Assembly: GCF_016888135.1 (NCBI RefSeq)
Contig: NZ_JACSWB010000129.1
Coordinates: 1 to 64,000 of the forward strand
Direction of reading: 5' to 3'
From: Leptolyngbya sp. CCY15150
GTDB lineage: Bacteria; Cyanobacteriota; Cyanobacteriia; RECH01
Length of the DNA: 64,000 nucleotides
The position numbers and the translations under genes were made by a program. Below are positions 46,391 through 54,347 of this stretch, piece by piece; the stretch's first letter is position 1; every line of letters begins with the position of its first letter. The notes beneath the pieces were generated by a model. That model had not been told where the DNA came from, did no database searches, and worked only from the letters and a program-made list of their open reading frames with translations.

Positions 46391-49300
46391 ATGAACTATC
46401 GTCTATGTGGGTATGGCGGATCGCTGCTGCTGGCTGTGTGGAGTGGGATGGCGATCGCTCCCAGAAGCGTAGCCCAATCCATCATGCCAGCCAATGACGG
46501 CACAGGTACAGAAGTACGCCAAGTTGACGGTCAATTTGATATCGACGGTGGGCAGCTATCCCAGGATGGTCGTAACCTATTCCATAGTTTTGAGCAATTT
46601 GGCTTAGATGAGGCGCAGATTGCAAATTTCTTATCTCAACCTGAGATTGACAATATCCTAGGTCGGGTTGTCGGTGGTAGTCCCTCGATCATCCAAGGCA
46701 TTCTTCAGGTGAGTGGTGGTGCATCGAATCTGTATTTGATGAACCCGGCGGGGATTGTGTTTGGAGAAACGGCTAGCTTGAATGTGCCGGCCAGCTTTAC
46801 GGCTACCACGGCCGACCGTGTTGACTTTGCCGAAGGCTGGTGGATGATCGGGGAAACGCCAGTTGATCAAGACTTAGTCGGTGATCCAACGGCATTTAGG
46901 TTTGGGCCAGAGTCGTCGGGCGCGATCGTCAATGCCGGTACCCTGCAGGTGTTGCCGGGAGAACATCTGACCCTGTTGGGTGGCACAGTAGTCAGCACAG
47001 GGCAACTGATTGCACCGGGAGGCACCATCACCCTAGCCACGGTGCCGGGAGGCCATGGTGTCCGCATGAGCCAGCCAGGGCAGGTGTTGAGTCTGGAGAT
47101 TCAGCCTATGGGGGAGGGGGAGATCACGGAAGCGCCGGAAATAGCGATCGCCTCTTTGCCCCAGCTCTTGACCCGTGCTGACATCGGCCATGCTCAAGGG
47201 GTGACGGTGATGGAGGATGGTACCGTCTACCTGAACGGATCAGGGATAGCGATCGCCGAGGGTGATCTAGCCGTTCAGCAGTTGGCTGCACAGGACGCGA
47301 TTCTATCGTCTAGCAGAATTATCTCCTTGGTGGAAAGTGAGTTGATCACCGACGGTGATTTATCTCTACGGGCAACGGATACGCTCACCCTCCGGGACAG
47401 TGTGACCACGCCTTTGGTGATTCAAGCAGGCGGAGATCTGATACTCCAGGGCGATCGCTCGGTGGATATTCTAGCGCTCAACCATCCAGCCTTTCCCCTG
47501 CAAAGCGGCGGTTTATTCCAACTGATCAGCGATGGGGTGATTTCCACCGATGCGCATTTTGTATCGGGTGGGGCATTTTCTATTGTGAACTTGTCAGGGC
47601 AACCGGCCTCCTTCGTCAGTCTTTATGATCCAATTATCAGCGCTGATGGAGATGTGCAATTTGGAGACTATACCGGCGCTGCACTCTTAGTAGAAGCCAC
47701 GGGAAGTATTGAGGGTGGTACAATCACTATCACTCAACCGGATTTAACCTACAGCGTTATTCCAGATTGGGAAATCGTTGGTGTGGGGCGGGTAGAATTT
47801 TCCAATTATGATGCCGCTAATGCCGATGTGGTGCCTGCTCAAGTTGTGATTACGACCAGAGATCTGAATGGGGCAAATGGACTAAATAATGCAAGCGTGC
47901 CAGCGGCGGAGCTAGAAGCGTTCTTAGAGTTAGGTGCAGGTGACTTATCTAGTCTGGGAAATGGTGCAGCAGTTGATGGATCAGGCATGCGCACGACGGT
48001 AACGGTTGCGGCAGGTGATGTTATTCGTCTTAACTGGCAGTTCTTCAGCAATGGATTAAATGACTTGTTGCCAGGTACGAATAACTTTGCCGTTGTTTCT
48101 CTGTCTGGGCCAGACGTTGTCGTAACGGAGTTGGTGAATACAGACTTCCCAGGAGGATTTCCTCTCATTTCAGCAGAGGTTAATCAAGCTCTAGATAACT
48201 TTCTATCCTCCGTGACCGAGGTTTCTGGTGCCTTGCCGCAAACCATTGAAATTCCCGTTGCGGTAGCAGGTACCTACACTTTAGGTATTGCTGTGATCAA
48301 TGCTGATGCGGTGGAGTCTGCGACACTGCTGGTAGACTCAATCACGCCCAACCCGATTACAATTGACGATCGCTCCTTGCTAGCTTCCAGCCCGGCACTC
48401 ATCCTTCGGGCAGGTGTCGAGACATTACAGTATGCCCCCAATGTTCCACAAGTTGACGTGCCCACGGTACCCACTGATTTTACTTCATCGGATACAACTA
48501 CATCCCCCGCTAGCATTCGCGTGGGCGATATTAATACAGAATTTTTTAATTCAGATGGCATGCGCCGTGGAGGTGGCCCAGTTGTCCTTGCTGCGCCGGG
48601 CGATATTCAAGTTGGATCGATTACGACGGGAGGAGAGTTTGAAGATACGGAAGTGGGCGGCTTTGTTAGCCTGACAGCAGGACAAGATATTGAGGTCGTG
48701 ACGATTGATACCTCAGGTTTTGATGGTGGGGATGTAACCATTCGCGCTGGCGGCACGTTTCGTGCAACGGGAACATTCTTGAGTGATGATTTTGATTTTG
48801 ATCCTAGCAATGATGCCATTAATAGCGGGCCCGGAGACGGCAGCACCATTCCTGCTCGTCAAATTCCTACCAGCATCAATGCGACTGCTTTTGCTGGCGG
48901 TGCAACGATTACGATTGAACATGGTGGACGGGAGTTCTTGGTGGGCCCTATTTTTGAGCGAGACTTCGAGGGCCGTGTTGTTTATGTGAATGATGCCGGT
49001 AATGTTGTTACCTACCTGAATGCAGAGGGTGCGATCAACCGAGATCCAGAGGGAAGGGTTGTTTTTACAGATGCTGATGGTAACGAAACCCTGGATGCGA
49101 CTCCGCTTTATGCTTTCCTAGATGTTGATGAGTTATCCGATGATGTCAGCTATACTGCTGGTGCGATTACCTCCAATCAAGCCAATGCTGGAGCCGTTAC
49201 CTCGTTTAGGGATCGCCCGTTTCTGACGGATGAGTCTGTATCTCTTGGAGATGGGCGAATTCAAGTTTTATCCAACTATACACCGCCGGACATTCCCGGT

Positions 49301-49942
49301 GGCGAGACTCCGGGCGGTGAGACTCCGGGCGGTGAGACTCCGGGCGGTGAGACTCCGGGCGGTGAGACTCCGGGCGGCGAGATTCCAGGCGGTGAGACCC
49401 CGGGTGGCGAGACCCCGGGTGGCGAGACTCCGGGTGGCGAGACTCCGGGCGGTGAGACCCCGGGCGGCGAGACCCCGGGCGGTGAGACTCCGGGCGGCGA
49501 GACCCCGGGCGGTGAGACTCCGGGTGGTGAGACTCCGGGTGGCGAGGCTCCGGGTGGCGAGACTCCGGGGGGCGAGACTCCGGGCGGCGAGACTCCGGGC
49601 GGCGAGACTCCGGGGGGAGATTCTGGCGTCGATCGCCCCCGCCCTAATGAAACCCTCGCCAATGATCCCTGTAGCGCGAATTCCTTGTTAGCGTTTCAGG
49701 TTAGCAATGATGCCATCTTAGAACTGGATGATTCCATTGTTGCAGAGTTACAAACGAGTCGTGCGGGTCAAAATGCGTTGTGCAATCAGCCGGAACCGTC
49801 CCGCCCTGATCGCGTACGATCGCCCTCCCAGGATGAACTCCAGTCTCAGGATGAACCTCAGTCCCAAGCTGTCCCCAATCGAGTCGGAAGCGATCGCCCG
49901 ATGGAGCTACCGCAGGTTGACCAACCGGAGGTACAGATTTGA
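46391..49942 (+). CDS. filamentous haemagglutinin-type exoprotein (two-partner secretion) with PGGET repeats
   Basis: The 1183-aa protein has a signal peptide (residues 1-29, ...PRSVAQS). The TPS secretion domain follows: DGRNLFHSFEQFGLDEAQIA, FLSQPEIDNILGRVVGG, LYLMNPAGIVFGETASLNVP-type motifs (about 35-165). A beta-helix passenger and a pre-peptidase-like segment (about 480-640) come next. Then there are 21 tandem PGGE(T/I/A) pentapeptides (DNA 49295-49609) and a Ser/Pro-rich, acidic end with SQDELQSQDEPQSQ. It is probably a surface adhesin or exported scaffold. It is followed with 4-bp overlap by a CHAT protein. No outer-membrane TpsB partner is in the window. Confidence 0.88.
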   Translation: MNYRLCGYGGSLLLAVWSGMAIAPRSVAQSIMPANDGTGTEVRQVDGQFDIDGGQLSQDGRNLFHSFEQFGLDEAQIANFLSQPEIDNILGRVVGGSPSIIQGILQVSGGASNLYLMNPAGIVFGETASLNVPASFTATTADRVDFAEGWWMIGETPVDQDLVGDPTAFRFGPESSGAIVNAGTLQVLPGEHLTLLGGTVVSTGQLIAPGGTITLATVPGGHGVRMSQPGQVLSLEIQPMGEGEITEAPEIAIASLPQLLTRADIGHAQGVTVMEDGTVYLNGSGIAIAEGDLAVQQLAAQDAILSSSRIISLVESELITDGDLSLRATDTLTLRDSVTTPLVIQAGGDLILQGDRSVDILALNHPAFPLQSGGLFQLISDGVISTDAHFVSGGAFSIVNLSGQPASFVSLYDPIISADGDVQFGDYTGAALLVEATGSIEGGTITITQPDLTYSVIPDWEIVGVGRVEFSNYDAANADVVPAQVVITTRDLNGANGLNNASVPAAELEAFLELGAGDLSSLGNGAAVDGSGMRTTVTVAAGDVIRLNWQFFSNGLNDLLPGTNNFAVVSLSGPDVVVTELVNTDFPGGFPLISAEVNQALDNFLSSVTEVSGALPQTIEIPVAVAGTYTLGIAVINADAVESATLLVDSITPNPITIDDRSLLASSPALILRAGVETLQYAPNVPQVDVPTVPTDFTSSDTTTSPASIRVGDINTEFFNSDGMRRGGGPVVLAAPGDIQVGSITTGGEFEDTEVGGFVSLTAGQDIEVVTIDTSGFDGGDVTIRAGGTFRATGTFLSDDFDFDPSNDAINSGPGDGSTIPARQIPTSINATAFAGGATITIEHGGREFLVGPIFERDFEGRVVYVNDAGNVVTYLNAEGAINRDPEGRVVFTDADGNETLDATPLYAFLDVDELSDDVSYTAGAITSNQANAGAVTSFRDRPFLTDESVSLGDGRIQVLSNYTPPDIPGGETPGGETPGGETPGGETPGGETPGGEIPGGETPGGETPGGETPGGETPGGETPGGETPGGETPGGETPGGETPGGETPGGEAPGGETPGGETPGGETPGGETPGGDSGVDRPRPNETLANDPCSANSLLAFQVSNDAILELDDSIVAELQTSRAGQNALCNQPEPSRPDRVRSPSQDELQSQDEPQSQAVPNRVGSDRPMELPQVDQPEVQI
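49295..49624 (+). repeat. 15-bp coding tandem repeat (PGGET)n
   Basis: There are 21 units of a CCGGGCGG(T/C)GAGAC(T/C)-type 15-mer plus a diverged final PGGDS unit. Silent variation is restricted to third positions (GGC/GGT/GGG, ACT/ACC). One unit reads PGGEI and one PGGEA. Confidence 0.9.
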
Positions 49943-52458
49943 TGCGGCGTTTGATGTTGGCGTTACTGGGATTGGCGATCGCCCTTTTGCTTGCCCTACC
50001 GATGTCCCAGCCTACCCTAGGGGCTGAATCTCAATCCTTACCTGTTCCAGATAGGGTGGATGGTACTGAGGGCGATCGCTTGTTTCAGATGGGTATCGAC
50101 CAGTATCAAGCCAATAATTTCGAGCAGGCGATCGCCTCTTGGCAGCAAGCGCTGGAGATTTATCAACAGATATCCCACACGGCCCAAATTCAGGCAACAG
50201 TCAGTAATCTTGGAGCTGTGTCCCTTGCCCTTGGGCGCTACACTGAGGCTGTTACCTGGTTAGAAATTGCCCTAGACTACGCACGACAGGAGGAACATTC
50301 CCTAGCTCAGGCGCGCACGTTAGGTAACCTAGTTATTGCTCATCGTTCCTTAGGGCACTATGACCGCGCCATTGCCGTCAGTCAGGAAGCTCTGCAGATC
50401 ATGCGAGATCTAGGTAACCTTGCCGGGGAGGAGCAGGTGCTCAGTAATCTTGGTAATGTTTATGAACGTATCGGTGACTATGACAGGGCGATCGCTACCT
50501 ATCAACAGGGGCTGACTCTAGCGCGGGCCTTAGGCGATCGCCAAGCAGAGGGAATTATCTTATCCAATGTAGGAGGAGTCTATGCGGCTCAAGGGGATCA
50601 TGACCGAGCGATCGCTACCTATCTATCAAGTCTAGCGATCGCCCAATCGATCCATGATGTAGCAGGGGAAGCCCATACGCGCCTCAATTTAGGATCTGCA
50701 TACTTCATCACCCATCAAGATGCCCTAGCTCTTGATTATTATCAACAGAGCCTATCTCTAGCCCAAGCGCTAGGCGATCGCCCGTTGGAAAGTCGTGTGT
50801 TGAATGCTCTGGGCATGGCGATGGCGGCAGGAGCAGACTATGAACATGCCATTGCCTATCAAGAACGCAGCGTCGCGATCGCTCGCTTGGTGAGCGATGT
50901 GAAGGAGTTAGCTGCGGGCTTGAATAACCTAGGACATAGTCTATTTGATGCAGGACGATTACCCGAGGCAGAGGTGCATCTCAGGGAGGCGATCGACCTT
51001 TGGGATCAGCTTCGAGACAATAACCGCGAGAATGATCTCTATGCCATCTCGGTGTTTGATACCCAGGTCTTTAGCTATAACCTCTTGCAGCAGGTGCTGG
51101 TAGAACAAGGAAAGATAGAGGCGGCGTTGGAGATCTCTGAGCAGGGGCGATCGCGGGCTATGTCTGCTATCCTAGCCGATCGACAAACCCAGGACGGCGA
51201 TCCCCCTTTGGAGGGTGGAGTGGCAGAATCTACATCATTTACCCTGGACGACATTCGTCAAACGGCTGAAACTCATCAGGCAACGATCGTTGAATATTCT
51301 ATTATTCCAGATGATAGCTTTCGCTTCCAAGGTAAACAACGGGGGCGAGAACAGGAGTTATTTATCTGGGTGATACAGCCGACGGGCGAGTTGAGCTTTC
51401 ACCGAGTGGATCTCAGCAGTCTTTGGTCGGAGCGATATCCAAGCTTGGCTAACTTAGTGGAGTTTGCCCGCCAGCGCCTAGGTGCCCGCAGTGAGGCTGC
51501 TCCCAGTCCCGTGCAAGCGCCAGATACTCGGTTTATTGCTGCCCAACTGCGGCAGCTCCATGCCTTACTCATCGAGCCAATTGCCGATGATCTACCGACG
51601 GATCCTAGCGATCGCGTTGTGATCATTCCCCATGAGTCTCTCTTCTTGGTTCCATTTGCAGCCCTGCAGGACTCAGATGGACGCTATGTGCTAGAACAAC
51701 ATACCTTATTGACGGCTCCATCCATCCAGGTGCTAGCTCTCGCTTCTGATCCGTCTCGCTTATCTCATCAATCCACACCTTGGAGCTTCGATCGCCCTGC
51801 TGATAGCCTCGTAGTGGGTAATCCAACCATGCCTATGGTGCGATCGCCTAATTCAGAGCCCTACCAGCTTGCACCCCTCCCTGGTTCTGAACAAGAAGCC
51901 ATCGCGATCGCCGCTTTTTTGAATACGCAACCCCTGATTGGCGAAGCTGCTACTGTATCAGCGGTGCTAGAACGCTTACCTCAAGCGCGGCTAATTCACT
52001 TGGCTACCCACGGTCTGTTGAGCTATGTGGAGTATGACGCCCCATCGTCGCGTGATTCTTTAGCATCGGTCAGTACCTCGCTGCTTTCCCCAGGCGCGAT
52101 CGCCTTGACTCCCTCGGATGATCATAATGGATTGCTGACGGCGGAGGATATTCGTCAACACCATCTGAATGCCGATCTTGTGGTGTTGAGTGCCTGTGAT
52201 ACTGGTCGAGGGCAGATTACTGGAGATGGGGTGGTTGGCTTATCGCGATCGTTCCTAGTGGCTGGAGCTGAGACGCTGGTTGTGACTCTGTGGGCGGTGC
52301 CGGATGCCTCTACGGCCTTTTTGATGACTGAATTTTATCAACATCTTCAACATGGTTTAGATAAACCTACTGCTTTACGCTTGGCGATGTTAGCAAGTTT
52401 AAATAATGATCAGCAGCCCCTAGACTGGGGCGCTTTTACGTTGATTGGGGCTCCCTAG
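49939..52458 (+). CDS. exported TPR-CHAT protein (caspase-like protease)
   Basis: The 839-aa protein has a hydrophobic export signal (MMRRLMLALLGLAIALLLAL). About eight TPR units (about 48-380) follow, such as ALGDRQAEGIILSNVGGVYA and ERIGDYDRAIATYQQGLTLA. The C-terminal CHAT peptidase domain (about 540-839) has the candidate catalytic His in RLIHLATHGLLSY and Cys in LVVLSACDTGRGQI; both are present. CHAT proteases are separase/caspase relatives. The 4-bp overlap with the exoprotein gene suggests it acts on or with that exoprotein. The stop overlaps the convergent gene at 52436 by 23 bp. Confidence 0.9.
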   Translation: MMRRLMLALLGLAIALLLALPMSQPTLGAESQSLPVPDRVDGTEGDRLFQMGIDQYQANNFEQAIASWQQALEIYQQISHTAQIQATVSNLGAVSLALGRYTEAVTWLEIALDYARQEEHSLAQARTLGNLVIAHRSLGHYDRAIAVSQEALQIMRDLGNLAGEEQVLSNLGNVYERIGDYDRAIATYQQGLTLARALGDRQAEGIILSNVGGVYAAQGDHDRAIATYLSSLAIAQSIHDVAGEAHTRLNLGSAYFITHQDALALDYYQQSLSLAQALGDRPLESRVLNALGMAMAAGADYEHAIAYQERSVAIARLVSDVKELAAGLNNLGHSLFDAGRLPEAEVHLREAIDLWDQLRDNNRENDLYAISVFDTQVFSYNLLQQVLVEQGKIEAALEISEQGRSRAMSAILADRQTQDGDPPLEGGVAESTSFTLDDIRQTAETHQATIVEYSIIPDDSFRFQGKQRGREQELFIWVIQPTGELSFHRVDLSSLWSERYPSLANLVEFARQRLGARSEAAPSPVQAPDTRFIAAQLRQLHALLIEPIADDLPTDPSDRVVIIPHESLFLVPFAALQDSDGRYVLEQHTLLTAPSIQVLALASDPSRLSHQSTPWSFDRPADSLVVGNPTMPMVRSPNSEPYQLAPLPGSEQEAIAIAAFLNTQPLIGEAATVSAVLERLPQARLIHLATHGLLSYVEYDAPSSRDSLASVSTSLLSPGAIALTPSDDHNGLLTAEDIRQHHLNADLVVLSACDTGRGQITGDGVVGLSRSFLVAGAETLVVTLWAVPDASTAFLMTEFYQHLQHGLDKPTALRLAMLASLNNDQQPLDWGAFTLIGAP

Positions 52459-53842
52459 GACTTGGCTTGATGATCACCATGATGCCGCTGGTGTTGCAAT
52501 CACGGCAAATAATCTGGAGATCATCCATGAGATCGACCGCCGATAGATGGCTAAAACGCTGGATGAAGTCCTCAACTCGGTGATCTATGCAGGGGTCTCT
52601 GGCTACGGTTAAGACCCAAGGACGTTCATGGTCTAGGGTGTGGTGCTGATGTTTGAGATGGGCTGTTTCATAACTCCAATGGTCAAGCGTGAAGGTCTGA
52701 TCGTTGGAGGATACGAATAGACAATGCAGGTTTTGGATAGCGAAAAGTGGGGTTGCTTGAGCGATCGCTTCTGGACAGGGACGAACCTTGAGGAGCTGTT
52801 GGAGCAGGCTAACGGTGGCGGATGTATCGATCAGGCTATCCAATTGAGCAGCCTGATCAGGTATAAGATTGCCAAGAATAATATAAGTACCTTGTTCTGT
52901 ATGACATGTGTCCAAAAAGTCTGTAGAACGGCGATCGCCCTCGAAGATATCCCCAGCTATCTCAATATCAGTTGTTTGCAAACGAATACTATGATTCACC
53001 GTACTTTGATAGGTTTTTGCCAGGGTGGAGATGGTTCTAAACCGTTCATTTTCCACAAGGCTGCGCTTGGCCCGCATCAAGGTTTCACCCATGACGCTAC
53101 TCATGGTGCTCAAGGTATTGCTGAGATCTCGAACCTCTTGAATCATATCGATGTCAAACTGTTGATCATAGTTACCAGCGGCTACAACCTCGGCAGCATC
53201 TGCTAGCTGACGAAGTTTTCGAGTCATCAGGGTGGCAATAGAGAGGGTCAATATCAATCCAGTCGCAACAATCACTGTGGTTGAAGCGAGCACTTTCTGC
53301 CGACTCAGGGTCATTTGCTGGAGAAAGGGATTAGCGCTAATGCCAGTACATAGGATGCTTGTGGAGGTGCCACGATCGCTGATGGGGGTACAGCTTTCGA
53401 GGATAGAAATATCGGCATTCAAAAATCGAAGGGGGCTAATCCAAATGCCATCACTTTCTAGAGACTGCAGGGCTTCTTGGGGTAATGCCTGATGTTCATC
53501 TTGGGGATGGCCTGTGGAAACGTGGTGGAGTAATTCTTGCCCATCCAGCGATCGCGTTAGAATATACTTAGCTTGCCCTCGGAGTAAAATGCGCTCTAGA
53601 CTCCCCTGCAGGTCTTCGAAGTCTGTGGTGTTTTCAGTATCTTCAGGGCTGGAGGACAGAACACGATTATAGCGATCGCTCTTCATAAATTCGGCAATGG
53701 CTATGGTGAGGGCGATACTCTCTTCTTCTAGGGCCCAGCGATTTTCCTGCTGCTCAGAGGTATAGGTTAAAAATCCATTGATGGCAGCTACGCTAATAAA
53801 AATAGGAAGAATGGCTAAAACGCTCTGAGTACGAATTTTCAT
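52436..53842 (-). CDS. HAMP membrane receptor with degenerate SpoIIE-like C-terminus
   Basis: The 468-aa protein has an N-terminal membrane helix (VLAILPIFISVAAINGFLTY), an extracytoplasmic sensor region (about 30-180) and a second helix (VLASTTVIVATGLILTLSIA). HAMP follows (TRKLRQLADAAEVVAAGNYD). The cytoplasmic tail (DIEIAGDIFEGDRRSTDFLD, then TYIILGNLIPDQ and a late DDLQIICRD) has the layout of a SpoIIE/PP2C phosphatase. It lacks clear metal-binding Asp/Gly motifs, so it is probably a pseudo-phosphatase or very divergent. It is the last gene of a four-gene locus with the two upstream sensors and the carrier. Confidence 0.65.
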   Translation of the reverse strand: MKIRTQSVLAILPIFISVAAINGFLTYTSEQQENRWALEEESIALTIAIAEFMKSDRYNRVLSSSPEDTENTTDFEDLQGSLERILLRGQAKYILTRSLDGQELLHHVSTGHPQDEHQALPQEALQSLESDGIWISPLRFLNADISILESCTPISDRGTSTSILCTGISANPFLQQMTLSRQKVLASTTVIVATGLILTLSIATLMTRKLRQLADAAEVVAAGNYDQQFDIDMIQEVRDLSNTLSTMSSVMGETLMRAKRSLVENERFRTISTLAKTYQSTVNHSIRLQTTDIEIAGDIFEGDRRSTDFLDTCHTEQGTYIILGNLIPDQAAQLDSLIDTSATVSLLQQLLKVRPCPEAIAQATPLFAIQNLHCLFVSSNDQTFTLDHWSYETAHLKHQHHTLDHERPWVLTVARDPCIDHRVEDFIQRFSHLSAVDLMDDLQIICRDCNTSGIMVIIKPSPREPQST

Positions 53843-53869
53843 AGGATTATCAAACGTATAAAGAACAGT

Positions 53870-54283
53870 TCAGGTTGTGTATGAGGGGATAAACAGCGAC
53901 GGGGTATCAACGGTTGTATGGCAGAAGCCGAGCAGGAGCGATGGGCATTCGTAGACCATGGTGAAAAAGTTTTCTTTTCTAAATAAGAGGCAGGTGGCTC
54001 CTTCTCTATCTGCATGAAGATCATGGGCGATCGCTCGATTGAACAGCAAGGATTCTTCTCCAAACACCCTTGGTAGTCGGATGGGGGGAGATGTTTGAAC
54101 ACAGAGACTACCCTGGATAGTGATATAGAGGTAACTTAAGGGTCTGCCTCCTCGGTAGACTAGGCTACCGGGTTCATAGTGGCGCTCTTGGGCTAGGTTG
54201 GCCAGCAAAATTAGCTCTGGATCGTTGAGGCGATCAAAGGGCGGAGAAAGCTTGAGGGAAAAGAAGTGATGCTTAGGACTCAT
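53870..54283 (-). CDS. small cyclic-nucleotide-binding-domain protein
   Basis: The 137-aa single-domain protein has FDRLNDPELILLANLAQERH, YEPGSLVYRGGRPLSYLYIT and IQGSLCVQTS (CAP_ED beta-barrel start), then RVFGEESLLFNRAIAHDLHA, which corresponds to the phosphate-binding cassette but lacks the usual Arg. No HTH follows. It lies between two receptor genes and echoes the cyclic-nucleotide domain at the end of the carrier protein. Confidence 0.7.
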   Translation of the reverse strand: MSPKHHFFSLKLSPPFDRLNDPELILLANLAQERHYEPGSLVYRGGRPLSYLYITIQGSLCVQTSPPIRLPRVFGEESLLFNRAIAHDLHADREGATCLLFRKENFFTMVYECPSLLLGFCHTTVDTPSLFIPSYTT

Positions 54284-54347
54284 GGATGGTGTCGATCTCT
54301 GAGGGATCAGGGGTCTGCTCTAGCGTTAGAACCCAGGCTTCTGGGCG

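Noticed and set aside
49276-49662. Reverse-strand SPPGV-repeat protein over the PGGET tract
   Set aside because: It is a shadow of the 15-bp coding repeat; no start context or independent composition supports it.
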